Source: Hymenobacter lucidus (lineage in GTDB: Bacteria; Bacteroidota; Bacteroidia; Cytophagales; Hymenobacteraceae). Taken from it: a stretch of 64,000 nucleotides of DNA. Made by a program: the position numbers and the translations under genes. Below are positions 26,753 to 36,426 of this stretch, piece after piece (position 1 is the stretch's first letter; every line of letters begins with the position of its first letter). Under the pieces are notes generated by a model. The model was given only the letters and a program-made list of their open reading frames with translations, made no database searches and was not told the DNA's origin. The DNA is taken from NCBI RefSeq assembly GCF_020447265.1, contig NZ_JAJADR010000001.1, positions 1,116,001-1,180,000 of the forward strand, read 5' to 3'.

Positions 26753-27817
26753 ATGGCAACCATCAACTTTGGCGGCGTAGACGAAACTGTAATCACCCGC
26801 GACGAGTACCCGCTGTTCAAGGCTCAGGCCTATCTGAAGGACGAAGTCATTGCCGTGATTGGGTACGGGGTGCAGGGTCCGGGCCAGGCGCTGAACCTGC
26901 GCGACAACGGCTTCAACGTCATCATCGGCCAGCGCCAGGACTCGCCCTCCTGGGAAAAGGCCCTGCAGGACGGCTGGGTAGAGGGCGAAACGCTGTTTAG
27001 CATCGAGGAAGCCGCTGAGCGCGGTACTATCATTGCCAACCTGCTTTCGGATGCCGGCCAGATTGCGCTGTGGCCCACGTTGAAAAAGCACCTCACGCCC
27101 GGCAAAACGCTGTATTTCTCCCACGGCTTTGGCATCACCTTCAACGACCAGACCAACATCATTCCGCCCGCCGACGTGGACGTGATTCTGGTAGCGCCCA
27201 AAGGCAGCGGCACCAGCTTGCGCCGCTTGTACCTGCAGGGCGGCGGGCTGAACTCGTCGTACGCCGTGTTCCAGGATGCTACCGGTGAGGCCCTGGAAAA
27301 GGCCATTGCCCTGGGTATTGGCGTGGGCTCGGGCTACTTGTTCGAAACCGACTTTAAGCGCGAAGTATACTCCGACCTCACCGGGGAGCGGGGGGTGCTG
27401 ATGGGCGCTCTGGCCGGCATCATCGAGGCCCAGTATCAGGTATTGCGCCAGCGCGGCCACTCGCCCTCCGAAGCCTTCAACGAAACCGTGGAAGAGTTGA
27501 CCCAGAGCCTGGTGCCGCTGGTGGGCGAAAACGGTATGGACTGGATGTTCAGCAACTGCTCCGTAACGGCCCAGCGCGGTGCCCTCGACTGGAAAGGCCG
27601 ATTCCGCGAAGCCACGCTGCCAGTGCTCAACGAATTGTACGACAGTGTGGCCTCGGGCCAGGAGGCGGCGCGTACCATTCAGCGCGGCTCTACGCCCAAC
27701 TACCGTCAGGAATTGGAAGTAGAACTGAAGGAAGTGCGGGACTCGGAGCTCTGGCAGACGGGGGCCACCGTGCGCCAGCTCCGCTCCCTGAAGAAAACCG
27801 CCGAAGCCGATGCCTAG
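26753..27817 (+). CDS. ilvC: Ketol-acid reductoisomerase
   Basis: A 354-residue class I-type enzyme with the Rossmann motif GYGVQGPGQALNLRDNG at residues ~38-54 and the acidic metal ligands in SDLTGERGVLMGALAGIIEAQ. The C-terminal knotted domain carries the second Glu-rich region (ETVEELTQSL). Its last 8 bp overlap the ilvA start (ATGCCTAG), so ilvA is translationally coupled. Confidence 0.95.
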   Translation: MATINFGGVDETVITRDEYPLFKAQAYLKDEVIAVIGYGVQGPGQALNLRDNGFNVIIGQRQDSPSWEKALQDGWVEGETLFSIEEAAERGTIIANLLSDAGQIALWPTLKKHLTPGKTLYFSHGFGITFNDQTNIIPPADVDVILVAPKGSGTSLRRLYLQGGGLNSSYAVFQDATGEALEKAIALGIGVGSGYLFETDFKREVYSDLTGERGVLMGALAGIIEAQYQVLRQRGHSPSEAFNETVEELTQSLVPLVGENGMDWMFSNCSVTAQRGALDWKGRFREATLPVLNELYDSVASGQEAARTIQRGSTPNYRQELEVELKEVRDSELWQTGATVRQLRSLKKTAEADA

Positions 27818-29084
27818 CGACACCATAGCCCCTTCAGCCCCTGCAGTGCTGCTCTCGAACGTGGAACAGGCCGCTAGCACCCTGCAGGGCGTGATTTGCG
27901 AAACCCTGCTCCAGCAAAACCTGGGCCTTTCGGCCGCCTATGGTGCGACGGTGTACCTCAAGCGGGAAGACTTGCAAGTAGTGCGCTCCTACAAAATCCG
28001 GGGCGCCTACCATAAGATTTCCCAGCTGGCCCGGGAGCAAAACCAGCCGGAAGTAGTGTGCGCCAGCGCCGGCAACCACGCCCAGGGTGTGGCCTACGCC
28101 TGCCAATTACTGGGGCTGAAGGGCTATATTTTCATGCCGGCCAACACGCCGGCCCAAAAAGTGAGCAAAGTGCGCCTGTTTGGTAAAGAGCAGGTCGAAG
28201 TCATCCTGACCGGCGCTACCTTCGACGACACGTTCCAGGCCGCCCGGCAGTTTTGCGACGAGCGGGGCAGCTCCTTTGTACACCCCTTCGATGATCTGGC
28301 CATTATTGAAGGGCAGGCCACCGTCGGGCTGGAAATCCTGAAAGCTGCTCCCGCGCCTATTGACTACGTGTTTATGCCTATTGGGGGCGGTGGCTTGGCC
28401 TCGGGCGTCGGCAGCGTGTTCCGCCAGCTCAGCCCCCAAACCAAACTCATCGGGGTGCAGCCGCTGGGGGCTCCGTCCATGCAGCAGGCTATTCGGGCCG
28501 GGCGGCGGCAGGCCCTAGAGCACATCGAAAGCTTCGTAGACGGCGCGGCCGTAAAATGCCCCGGTGCCCTGACCTTCGAGTTGTGCCGGGAACTGCTCGA
28601 TGAGGTGGTGCTGGTGCCCGAAGGCCAGGTCTGCGAGGATTTGCTTCGGATGTACAACGAGGAAGGCATTGTGCTGGAGCCGGCCGGCACGCTCAGCATC
28701 TCGGCGCTACGGCAGTTTGCCGACGAAATCCGGGGTAAAACAGTGGTGTGCGTGCTCAGCGGTAGCAACAACGACATTACCCGGATGGAGGACATTAAGG
28801 AGCGGGCCATGCGCCATCAGGGCCTCAAGCACTACTTTATGGTAACCTTCAACCAGCGCCCCGGGGCGCTGCGGCGCTTCGTGAATAATGTGCTGCACCC
28901 CGACGACGACATTATTCACTTTCAGTATATCAAGAAGAACAACAAGGAAAAGGGGCCGGTTTTCGTCGGTATCGAAGTCAAAAAGCCCCACGAAATCGAG
29001 GGAATCCAGCAGCGGATGCAGCAGGAAGGCTTTGCCTACGAATACCTGAATGAGAAGCAGGATTTCTTGAGCTTACTGGTGTAA
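27810..29084 (+). CDS. ilvA: Threonine dehydratase (biosynthetic)
   Basis: A 424-residue fold-type II PLP enzyme producing 2-oxobutanoate for isoleucine. PLP Lys62 lies in RSYKIRGAYHKI; CASAGNHAQGVAYAC and the glycine-rich PIGGGGLASG phosphate loop are visible. The C-terminal ~85 residues (HYFMVTFNQRPGALRRFV onwards) form a single ACT-like regulatory domain, shorter than the double ACT of the 514-residue E. coli enzyme and like Bacillus-type IlvA. It overlaps ilvC by 8 bp and ends the ilv operon. Confidence 0.94.
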   Translation: MPSDTIAPSAPAVLLSNVEQAASTLQGVICETLLQQNLGLSAAYGATVYLKREDLQVVRSYKIRGAYHKISQLAREQNQPEVVCASAGNHAQGVAYACQLLGLKGYIFMPANTPAQKVSKVRLFGKEQVEVILTGATFDDTFQAARQFCDERGSSFVHPFDDLAIIEGQATVGLEILKAAPAPIDYVFMPIGGGGLASGVGSVFRQLSPQTKLIGVQPLGAPSMQQAIRAGRRQALEHIESFVDGAAVKCPGALTFELCRELLDEVVLVPEGQVCEDLLRMYNEEGIVLEPAGTLSISALRQFADEIRGKTVVCVLSGSNNDITRMEDIKERAMRHQGLKHYFMVTFNQRPGALRRFVNNVLHPDDDIIHFQYIKKNNKEKGPVFVGIEVKKPHEIEGIQQRMQQEGFAYEYLNEKQDFLSLLV

Positions 29085-29100
29085 CAGAGCGAATACTAGA

Positions 29101-29379
29101 ACGTCATGCTGGGCTTGCCGAAGCATCTCTACCGCAATGCTAGCTTCTTCTCCTGTCATCCTGAGTGCAGCAAAGCGGAACGAAAGACCTTTCTCCAATG
29201 AGTGACAAGCGTAATTAAACGTGGCAAAGCCCTTTACCGCCCTGGTGGTAAAGGGCTTTGTTATATTGGATAAACCGCAGTGAGGAAGGTTCTTGGCAGG
29301 CGTACGCCAGATGAAGGATGACAGTCGACGAGTACATTCCCATTGCACGCGAGATTTCTCGCTCTGCTCGGAATGACGT
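29101..29379. repeat. Nested composite inverted repeat with terminator (copy 2)
   Basis: The ~490-bp gap between ilvA and leuA is filled by nested inverted repeats. Outermost are ACGTCAT (29101-29107, continuing GCTGGGCTTGCCGAAGC) and ATGACGT (29373-29379). Inside are CTGTCATCCT (from 29153) and AGGATGACAG (to 29324) with AAGACCTT/AAGGTTCTT inner edges. At the centre is the hairpin 29225-29260. The inner part matches the 19379-19538 element in layout and in its GGTAAAGGGCTTT stem. Beyond 29380 the sequence turns AT-rich and likely holds the leu promoter. Confidence 0.78.
29225..29260 (+). terminator. Hairpin terminator after the ilv operon
   Basis: Perfect 14-bp arms CAAAGCCCTTTACC and GGTAAAGGGCTTTG enclose an 8-nt loop. 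The run of T afterwards is short (TTATATT), so termination may be partial, but the position 140 bp after ilvA and before the leu genes suits it. Confidence 0.7.
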
Positions 29380-29472
29380 TCAATGTAGTGTGCTGCCAAC
29401 CACAATTTCTTCGTTAGCCGTTGTATTTCAACAATCAATAATGCATTGATAATCAATATATTATAAAATAAA

Positions 29473-29559
29473 ATGCCGCTACTAGAAATAGTAGGCGTGC
29501 CGAAAATTTGTTTTCCCTGCCGCGCTTTGCCGGTGTACTTGCGAGCAGCAATTCGCTGA
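29473..29559 (+). CDS. Possible 28-codon upstream ORF before leuA
   Basis: An ATG at 29473 opens a frame [16 protein letters not shown]... that stops at 29557-29559, 16 bp before the leuA ATG. Ten of its 28 residues are Leu, Val or Ile, clustered near the start (LLEIVGV). It lies just after an AT-rich stretch that could be a promoter. No clear terminator hairpin follows, so an attenuation role is less certain than for the ilv leader; translational coupling is an alternative. Confidence 0.3.
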   Translation: MPLLEIVGVPKICFPCRALPVYLRAAIR

Positions 29560-29575
29560 AAGTACTCCGAGAAAC

Positions 29576-30742
29576 ATGGCTGCTCAGAAAATTCAGATCT
29601 TCGATACGACCCTGCGCGATGGTGAGCAGGTGCCCGGCTGTAAGCTCAACCAGGATGAAAAACTGGTTATTGCCCGACAGCTGGAGCTACTCGGCGTCGA
29701 CGTGATTGAGGCGGGCTTTCCCGTGTCGAGTCCCGGCGACTTTGCCGCCGTGGCAGCCATTGCCGCCCAAACCCGCGAGGCTACCGTCTGTGGCCTGTCG
29801 CGGGCGGTGGAAAACGACATTCGGGTGGCGGCTGAGTCGTTGCGGCACGCTCGTTACCCACGCATTCACACTGGTATCGGTACTTCCGAGTCCCACATCA
29901 AGTTCAAGCTGTGCTCTACGCCGGAGCAAGTCATTGAGCGGGCCGTGGCCGCCGTGAAGCTGGCTAAATCCTTCGTGGAAGACGTGGAGTTTTACGCCGA
30001 AGACGCCGGCCGCACCGACAACGAGTACCTGGCCCGCGTCTGCGAAGCCGCCATTCGGGCCGGAGCCACGGTGCTCAACATCCCGGACACCACCGGCTAC
30101 TGCCTGCCCGAGGAATACGGGGCTAAGATTAAATACCTCTACGAAAACGTGCGGGGCGTGCAGAATGTGACGCTTTCCACGCATTGCCATAACGACCTGG
30201 GGCTGGCTACGGCCAATTCCATTGCCGGCGTCATGAACGGCGCCCGGCAGATTGAGTGCACCATCAACGGGGTAGGGGAGCGGGCCGGCAACACGGCCCT
30301 GGAAGAAGTAGTGATGATTCTGCGCCAGCATCCTTACCTCAAGCTCGACACCAACATCACGACGCAGCTCTTGGCCGAAACCTCGGCTATGGTTTCGCAG
30401 ATGATGTGCATGGTGGTGCAGCCCAACAAAGCTATTGTGGGAGCCAATGCCTTTTCGCATTCGAGCGGCATACACCAGGACGGCGTTATCAAGCACCGCG
30501 AGACGTACGAAATAATTGATCCGCGCGAGGTGGGCGTGGCGGATTCGTCGATTGTACTAACCGCTCGTTCGGGGCGCGCCGCCCTGGCTTACCGGCTCCA
30601 AAAAATTGGCTACGACTTCGATAAAGCCGCGCTCAATAAGGCCTATGCCTCGTTTGTGCAGCTCGCCGACCGGCAGAAGGAAGTAGTGGATACCGACCTG
30701 CACCAGCTGGTGGAACAGGAAAACCTGGTAGCCGCCAACTAA
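29576..30742 (+). CDS. leuA: 2-isopropylmalate synthase, short form
   Basis: A 388-residue DRE-TIM metallolyase condensing acetyl-CoA with 2-oxoisovalerate. The N-terminal [14 protein letters not shown] and [13 protein letters not shown] supply metal and catalytic residues; [11 protein letters not shown] and [12 protein letters not shown] are typical. It ends around residue 388 and lacks the ~130-residue C-terminal allosteric domain of the E. coli-type enzyme, so classical leucine feedback binding is not encoded. Homocitrate or citramalate synthase activity is less likely given the leu operon context. Confidence 0.92.
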   Translation: MAAQKIQIFDTTLRDGEQVPGCKLNQDEKLVIARQLELLGVDVIEAGFPVSSPGDFAAVAAIAAQTREATVCGLSRAVENDIRVAAESLRHARYPRIHTGIGTSESHIKFKLCSTPEQVIERAVAAVKLAKSFVEDVEFYAEDAGRTDNEYLARVCEAAIRAGATVLNIPDTTGYCLPEEYGAKIKYLYENVRGVQNVTLSTHCHNDLGLATANSIAGVMNGARQIECTINGVGERAGNTALEEVVMILRQHPYLKLDTNITTQLLAETSAMVSQMMCMVVQPNKAIVGANAFSHSSGIHQDGVIKHRETYEIIDPREVGVADSSIVLTARSGRAALAYRLQKIGYDFDKAALNKAYASFVQLADRQKEVVDTDLHQLVEQENLVAAN

Positions 30743-30755
30743 TACGCTTACGCTC

Positions 30756-30902
30756 ATGAACATGCCCCTGCAACACAGCCAAGTCGAGCCCCGCAGCGCT
30801 ACTCGCTCGTCGCGCTGCCCCGACTGGATAACCTACGCCGCGGAGCAAGTGCGCCAAGGCAACCGTCCGGCGGAAAACACGCCTTCCAAGGCTTCAAAAT
30901 AA
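30756..30902 (+). CDS. 48-residue ORF between leuA and leuC
   Basis: An ATG 14 bp after leuA opens a 48-codon frame ending TAA 6 bp before the leuC ATG. The product starts [14 protein letters not shown] and contains [16 protein letters not shown]; it is basic and hydrophilic with one Cys. The tight fit between two operon genes suggests it is translated, but I do not recognise it. Confidence 0.5.
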   Translation: MNMPLQHSQVEPRSATRSSRCPDWITYAAEQVRQGNRPAENTPSKASK

Positions 30903-30907
30903 GCATC

Positions 30908-32302
30908 ATGGCCAAGTCCTTATTCGACAAAATATGGGATGCTCACGTGGTGAAGGCCATTCCGGGCGGCTTGGAGGTGTTTTACATCGACCGGCACCTG
31001 ATTCACGAAGTCACCAGTCCGCAGGCCTTTGATGAGCTGCAGGAGCGGGGCCTGCCGCTGAGCCGGCCGGCGCAGATATTGGCCACCGCCGACCACAACG
31101 TACCGACCCGCAACCAGCACCTGCCCATTCAGGACCCGTTGAGCCGCTCCCAGGTGGATAAGCTCACCGAAAACTGTGAGAAGTTCGGCATCGAATTGTT
31201 TGGGCTGGGCCACCAGTACCAGGGCATCGTGCACGTCATCGGGCCGGAGCTGGGCGTCACCCAGCCGGGCATGACCATCGTGTGCGGCGACAGTCATACT
31301 TCCACCCACGGCGCTTTCGGGGCCATTGCCTTCGGTATTGGCACCAGCCAGGTCACGCAGGTCATGGCCTCGCAGTGTCTGCTTATCAGCCGGCCCAAGC
31401 GCATGCGCATCACCGTGGATGGCGCGCTACAGCCCGGCGTGACGGCCAAGGACATCATCCTGCACATCATTTCGAAGCTCGGTACGGGCGGGGCCACCGG
31501 CTACTTCGTGGAGTACGCCGGCAGCGCCATTCGCGGGCTGAGCATGGAAGGCCGCATGACGGTCTGCAACATGAGCATTGAAATGGGTGCCCGCGGCGGC
31601 CTCATTGCCCCCGACGCTACCACGTTCGAGTATCTGCAAGGCCGGCCCTACGCCCCGCAGGGTGAGCGGTGGACGCAGGCCCTGGACTACTGGCAAACGC
31701 TTTATTCGGAGGAAGGCGCCGAGTTTGAGTCGGAGCTGACGTTTGATGCCGCCGCCATTACGCCCATGATAACCTACGGCACCAACCCCGGGATGGGCAT
31801 CGCACTGAACGGCTCGATTCCGGTGCTCGGCACCGACGGGGAAGCTGCTAGTTTTGATAAGTCGTTGGCTTACATGGGCTTCACGCCGGGCGAATCACTG
31901 TTGGGCAAGGAAATCAACTACGTCTTTATCGGCAGCTGCACCAACTCCCGCATCGAGGATTTGCGGGCCGTGGCGGCCTACGTGAAGGGCAAGCACAAAG
32001 CCGAGCACGTGGAGGCCATCATCGTGCCCGGCTCCAAGATGGTCGAGAAGCAGGCCATTGCCGAGGGCCTCGACCAGGTGCTGGCCGAAGCCGGCTTCGA
32101 GCTGCGCGAGCCGGGCTGCTCAGCCTGCCTGGCCATGAACGACGACAAGATTCCGGCCGGGGCCTACTGCGTCTCGACCTCCAACCGCAATTTCGAAGGC
32201 CGCCAGGGCCCGGGCGCCCGCACCCTGCTGGCCAGTCCGCTGGTGGCGGCTATAACGGCCGTGGAAGGCCGCATCGTGGATATTACTCAGTATTTGAACT
32301 AA
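30908..32302 (+). CDS. leuC: 3-isopropylmalate dehydratase large subunit
   Basis: A 464-residue aconitase-family subunit. The 4Fe-4S cysteines are in [12 protein letters not shown] and [11 protein letters not shown], and [21 protein letters not shown] is the family signature. It pairs with leuD 179 bp downstream. The intervening gap contains a strong stem (32332-32357, TGCCGCGGCT / AGCCG..CGGCA) and no gene. Confidence 0.97.
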   Translation: MAKSLFDKIWDAHVVKAIPGGLEVFYIDRHLIHEVTSPQAFDELQERGLPLSRPAQILATADHNVPTRNQHLPIQDPLSRSQVDKLTENCEKFGIELFGLGHQYQGIVHVIGPELGVTQPGMTIVCGDSHTSTHGAFGAIAFGIGTSQVTQVMASQCLLISRPKRMRITVDGALQPGVTAKDIILHIISKLGTGGATGYFVEYAGSAIRGLSMEGRMTVCNMSIEMGARGGLIAPDATTFEYLQGRPYAPQGERWTQALDYWQTLYSEEGAEFESELTFDAAAITPMITYGTNPGMGIALNGSIPVLGTDGEAASFDKSLAYMGFTPGESLLGKEINYVFIGSCTNSRIEDLRAVAAYVKGKHKAEHVEAIIVPGSKMVEKQAIAEGLDQVLAEAGFELREPGCSACLAMNDDKIPAGAYCVSTSNRNFEGRQGPGARTLLASPLVAAITAVEGRIVDITQYLN

Positions 32303-32331
32303 CCAAAACGAACCACATACCCCTGCCATTC

Positions 32332-32357
32332 TGCCGCGGCTTCTGAGCCGCACGGCA
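32332..32357. repeat. Hairpin in the leuC-leuD gap
   Basis: TGCCG-CGGCT and AGCCG-CA-CGGCA pair around a TCTG tetraloop with one 2-nt bulge. There is no T-tract, so it is more likely an mRNA-processing or stability hairpin than a terminator. Confidence 0.5.
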
Positions 32358-32481
32358 CGCAAGCGAGAGGAGGAATCGGCTGAGGCAGCTGGCCTCGGGC
32401 CCGCCGGACCAACTGGCTACCAACGCTGATTTCTCCTTTCACTTAACGCCGGCAACAGCATCACTCCATCGAATCCCACCC

Positions 32482-33078
32482 ATGGAAAAATTTCAAACGC
32501 TCCGCTCGGGCGTCGTCCCGCTGCCCATCGAAAACGTCGATACGGACCAGATTATTCCGGCCCGTTTCCTGAAGGCCACCACCCGCGAGGGGTTTGGCCA
32601 AAACCTGTTTGCCGACTGGCGCTACCAGTCCGACGGGCAGCCCAAGGCCGATTTCGTGCTGAACAACTCGCGCTACCACGGCCAAATCTTGCTGGCCGGC
32701 AAAAACTTCGGCTGCGGGTCCAGCCGGGAGCACGCCGCCTGGGCGTTGTATGATGCGGGCTTCAAAGTGGTTATTTCCAGCTACTTCGCTGATATCTTCC
32801 GGGGCAACGCCCTGAACACCGGCCTGCTGCCCCTGCAGGTTTCCGATGAGGTGCTGCAGGGTTTGTTCCGGCAGATTGAGTTGGAGCCCGAAACCCAGCT
32901 GGTCGTCGATTTGCCCAGCCAGACCTTATCAATTCCGGTGTGGGACGCCACCATCGGCTTCGAGCTGGACGCTTACAAGAAGGAGTGCCTGATCAATGGC
33001 TACGACGATATCGACTACCTGGTGAGCCAAAAGGACGCCATTACCACCTACGAACAGCTCCGCAAATGGGTATTTTAA
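32482..33078 (+). CDS. leuD: 3-isopropylmalate dehydratase small subunit
   Basis: A 198-residue swivel-domain subunit. [19 protein letters not shown] at the N-terminus and [15 protein letters not shown] (about residues 74-88) are diagnostic. It completes the LeuCD dehydratase. Its final 13 bp overlap the leuB start, indicating coupling. Confidence 0.97.
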   Translation: MEKFQTLRSGVVPLPIENVDTDQIIPARFLKATTREGFGQNLFADWRYQSDGQPKADFVLNNSRYHGQILLAGKNFGCGSSREHAAWALYDAGFKVVISSYFADIFRGNALNTGLLPLQVSDEVLQGLFRQIELEPETQLVVDLPSQTLSIPVWDATIGFELDAYKKECLINGYDDIDYLVSQKDAITTYEQLRKWVF

Positions 33079-34187
33079 GCAAACGAATCGTGGTACTGTC
33101 GGGTGATGGTATCGGGCCGGAAGTGTGTCAGGAAGCGGTGCGGGCCCTGAAGGCCGTGGCCGACAAGTTTGGGCACGAGTTTCACTTCGACTACCAGCTC
33201 ATGGGCGCCTGCGCCATCGACGCCACCGGCGACCCGCTCCCGGCAAGCACCCTCGACGCCTGCCGCGCCGCCGATGCCGTGCTGCTTGGGGCCATCGGCG
33301 ACCCGAAATACGACAACGACCCCACGGCCAAAGTGCGCCCCGAGCAGGGTTTGCTGCGGCTGCGCAAGTCGCTGGGGCTCTACGCCAATATTCGGCCCGT
33401 AACAGCCTATGAGCAGCTACTGGAACACTCACCGCTCAAGAAAGACCGGATTCAGGGCACCGATATGCTCATCTTCCGCGAGTTGACCGGCGGTGTGTAC
33501 TTCGGCGAAAAAGGCCGGAATGAAGATGGCTCGGCCTACGACAACTGCACCTACAGCCGCTTTGAAATTGAGCGGATTGCGCACCGGGCCTTCCGGGCCG
33601 CCGAAACCCGCCGGGGCAAGCTCACGCTGGTGGACAAGGCCAACGTGCTGGAAACCTCCCGGCTATGGCGCGAAGTGGTGCAGGAAATCTCGCTGCAATA
33701 CCCCAAAGTGCTGGTTGATTACCTGTTCGTGGACAACGCGGCCATGCAGGTGATTCTGAACCCGAAGCAGTTCGACGTGATTCTGACCGAGAATATGTTC
33801 GGCGACATCATCTCCGACGAAGCCTCCGTTATTGCCGGCTCCCTGGGCCTATTGCCCTCGGCCTCCATCGGCGACGAAGCCGCACTGTTTGAGCCCATTC
33901 ACGGCTCCTACCCGCAGGCCAAGGGCAAGGGCATTGCCAACCCCATTGCCACTATTCTGTCGGCGGCCATGATGCTGGAGCATTTCGGACTGCCGGAAGA
34001 AGCCGCTTCGGTGCGCAAAGCCGTGGACAATGCCCTAGAGCAAGGCGTGCTGACGCCCGAGTTGAACGCCAAAGCGCCCTACACCACCGAGCAGGTAGGT
34101 AGCTTCGTGGCCTACGGCATCCTGGATATTCTGGACTGTCAGCTCCACAAGAACAACATTGCCTTGGGATTGAGTACGATTATTTAA
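33066..34187 (+). CDS. leuB: 3-isopropylmalate dehydrogenase
   Basis: A 373-residue NAD-dependent decarboxylating dehydrogenase. Visible are [10 protein letters not shown] near the N-terminus, the [13 protein letters not shown] loop, [33 protein letters not shown] with metal-binding aspartates, and EPIHGSYPQ for NAD. The start at 33066 ([15 protein letters not shown]) is used; the frame is open further upstream through leuD in another frame but without family similarity. It is the last gene of the leu operon and a terminator follows. Confidence 0.96.
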   Translation: MGILSKRIVVLSGDGIGPEVCQEAVRALKAVADKFGHEFHFDYQLMGACAIDATGDPLPASTLDACRAADAVLLGAIGDPKYDNDPTAKVRPEQGLLRLRKSLGLYANIRPVTAYEQLLEHSPLKKDRIQGTDMLIFRELTGGVYFGEKGRNEDGSAYDNCTYSRFEIERIAHRAFRAAETRRGKLTLVDKANVLETSRLWREVVQEISLQYPKVLVDYLFVDNAAMQVILNPKQFDVILTENMFGDIISDEASVIAGSLGLLPSASIGDEAALFEPIHGSYPQAKGKGIANPIATILSAAMMLEHFGLPEEAASVRKAVDNALEQGVLTPELNAKAPYTTEQVGSFVAYGILDILDCQLHKNNIALGLSTII

Positions 34188-34203
34188 GATTGGTTTGGAA
34201 TGT

Positions 34204-34238
34204 AAAAAGGCCGCTCCCAGTCTGGGAACGGCCTTTTT
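34204..34238. terminator. Bidirectional terminator between leuB and the chitinase gene
   Basis: AAAAAGGCCGCTCCCAG / TGGGAACGGCCTTTTT form a GC-rich stem with a tiny loop and T-runs on both strands, between convergent genes. Confidence 0.92.
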
Positions 34239-34260
34239 GCGTTTCGGGGGTGGCGGAACT

Positions 34261-36270
34261 CTACTCCGCTTCCTTGATAAAGCGGCGCGTTATGCTGGCT
34301 TGGCCCGCTGCCGAAATCCGCAGCGTATAGACTCCAGCTTTCAGCGTCGACACGTCCAGGTCGGTGGCCGCAAGCTGGCCCTGTAACACGGTGCGGCCGG
34401 TAATGTCAATTACCTCGAACGAACTGCCTGCTAAAGCCGATTCAGCGCGAAAATGCAGGGTGCGGGCCACCGGATTCGGGTACAACTCCAGACTACGCTC
34501 TAAGCTGCCGGCACCGGATGCGGCCAGCGTGGTACCGGCCGGCCGGGCGGCTGTGGCTACTTTGGTGATGCGCAGCCAATTGAAGTTCCAGCCGCCGGCC
34601 TGCGCGTACACGCCGAAGCTGTAGGTGCCGGCATTGATGGTCACCGTTTGAGAAACCGTGGTCCAGTTCTGCCAGCCGCCGGTAGCTGGAATAGCCACGT
34701 TGCCGAGCTGGATGCTGCCCGCGTTCAAATCAGAGGACAAGGTGCTGCCGCTGGGGCTGGCTACGCGGTACTCAATGGTGTAGGTGCCGCTGGTTGGGAA
34801 GCTCACGTTGGCATAGGCCAGCCAATCGGTGGCGTCGATGTAGCCCACATTCTGGCCGCCGCCCGCGTCGGTGGTGGCTTCCACCTGCACGCCCTGCATG
34901 CTGGTAAAGGCTTCGGCCTGAATGGTGGTAGCGGAGGTGGGCGGGGGCGTGGTGCTGGCAAAGTTGAGCCAGTTGACGTTGCAGCCCGTGGAAGCCGCCG
35001 CGTACAGGCGCAACGTCTGGCGGCCGGCGGGCAGCGTTACGGTGGCGTTGATGGTTTGCCAGCTCTGCCAGCCCCCGGTGTTGCCCACGCTGATGCTGCC
35101 CAATGTAGCTCCGCCGCTGTTGCGCAGCTGCAGCGTGGCCCCGCCCGTGGCACTGGCCACCCGGAAACCAAGCGTATAGGAACCCGCTGTGGCCACGTTG
35201 ACGGAATAATCCAGCCAGTCGCCGGTGTCGAAGTATGATACGTTCTGGCCGCCGCCGGTATCGGTGGTAGCTTCGGTTTGGGCGCCCGTCTGGGCGGCAA
35301 AACGCTCGGCTTCTACCCGGCCTGGAACCGGGTGCACCGTTACAGTGGTGCCGTTGCGCTGCACCACTACCTGGTTGATGGCTGTGAGTAGCGAGTTGGC
35401 GCCGGTAGCATCCTGCGACAATTCCCAGATCATGATGCCGCTGCCCTGGTCGAAGGCCAGATTCGTTTTGCTCTTGATGGTGGGGATGCCATTGTAGCCC
35501 ACGCCGTTGAACACATCGGCATTAGGACTGGCGCCGCGGGCCAGCAACTGGGCGTACGATTCCCAGGTGGGGCGGCCGTAGAAGGGCACGCCGAGCACAG
35601 TTTTATTGGCCGGCAGACCCCGGCCCCGCCAGTAGCTGATGGACTGCGCCGCGTAGTCGTAGGTGGAGTGGTCGAAGTTGTTGAAGTCGTAGGCCATCAG
35701 GTTCAGAAAGTCGACCGACGTGAAGACGCTGTTGAGGATGCTGGCCCCGTTGGTACCCACCACGGCGGCTGTGAGCAGCTTGCCGCGGCTGTGCATTTCG
35801 GTGGAGAGCTGCTGCATGAGCAAGGCGTGGTTGTTGGCCGAAGCACCGGCGTCGGGGTATTCCCAGTCGATGTCCACGCCGTCGAGGTTGTACTGATTGG
35901 CGAAGTTCACCAGGTTGGTTACGAAGGTGTTGCGGTAAGCTGCATTGCCACCGATGCTCTCGAAGCCGCTGTCGTTGCCGTCGTTCCAGCCGCCTACCGA
36001 AATCAGCACTTTCACGCCGTTGGCATGGGCCAGGGAAACCAGGCTTTGCAGCTTGGCCGGGTTTTCAATGGGCTGCAGCCCGCCGGTGGCCGTGGGCAAC
36101 AGGAAGGCATAGTTGATGTGCGTCAGCTTGCTGTACTGCACGCTGTTCACGTCGCCGGCCCAGGAAGGCACGTAGCCGATAACCCGGAACTGGGCAAACG
36201 TGGGCAGTACCGCCAGCAGCAACAGCAGCAGGAGCAGCCCGGTTTTTGGAAGGGAAAAGCTCGTTTTCAT
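34261..36270 (-). CDS. Secreted GH18 chitinase with two CBM6-like modules and T9SS tail
   Basis: A 669-residue exported enzyme. After a signal peptide (to about residue 26), the GH18 domain (about 27-310) carries the catalytic DGVDIDWEYP motif. A first carbohydrate-binding module (about 318-440; VEAERFAAQTGAQTEATTDTGGG) and a second (about 448-570; IQAEAFTSMQGVQVEATTDAGGG) follow. The C-terminal ~80 residues (LELYPNPVARTL... to RRFIKE) are a type A T9SS sorting domain. Endochitinase activity on chitin or related glycans is expected outside the cell. The second CBM is nearly identical to those of the next two genes. Confidence 0.92.
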   Translation of the reverse strand: MKTSFSLPKTGLLLLLLLLAVLPTFAQFRVIGYVPSWAGDVNSVQYSKLTHINYAFLLPTATGGLQPIENPAKLQSLVSLAHANGVKVLISVGGWNDGNDSGFESIGGNAAYRNTFVTNLVNFANQYNLDGVDIDWEYPDAGASANNHALLMQQLSTEMHSRGKLLTAAVVGTNGASILNSVFTSVDFLNLMAYDFNNFDHSTYDYAAQSISYWRGRGLPANKTVLGVPFYGRPTWESYAQLLARGASPNADVFNGVGYNGIPTIKSKTNLAFDQGSGIMIWELSQDATGANSLLTAINQVVVQRNGTTVTVHPVPGRVEAERFAAQTGAQTEATTDTGGGQNVSYFDTGDWLDYSVNVATAGSYTLGFRVASATGGATLQLRNSGGATLGSISVGNTGGWQSWQTINATVTLPAGRQTLRLYAAASTGCNVNWLNFASTTPPPTSATTIQAEAFTSMQGVQVEATTDAGGGQNVGYIDATDWLAYANVSFPTSGTYTIEYRVASPSGSTLSSDLNAGSIQLGNVAIPATGGWQNWTTVSQTVTINAGTYSFGVYAQAGGWNFNWLRITKVATAARPAGTTLAASGAGSLERSLELYPNPVARTLHFRAESALAGSSFEVIDITGRTVLQGQLAATDLDVSTLKAGVYTLRISAAGQASITRRFIKEAE

Positions 36271-36426
36271 ACAGTGGGATTAGGTTGGAAAAGGACAGGA
36301 AAAGCCAAAAGTCAAAAGTGGCCTTGCCGATGAGGTACACCGCAACGCGGAGCCCTGGTGAGCCCCCAAACGTGCCCGACTCTCACTGGCAAGGCCACCA
36401 CCGACCCGCAGGCTGGCAGGGTTTGC

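Noticed and set aside
26714..27880. 388-codon minus-strand open frame
   Set aside because: Lies opposite ilvC with no recognisable motifs; a shadow frame.
32332..32357. Terminator splitting leuC from leuD
   Set aside because: The hairpin has no T-tract, and leuD needs leuC for function, so full termination is unlikely.
32940..33065. Longer N-terminus for leuB
   Set aside because: The extension overlaps leuD out of frame and has no similarity to dehydrogenases; the ATG at 33066 gives the normal length.
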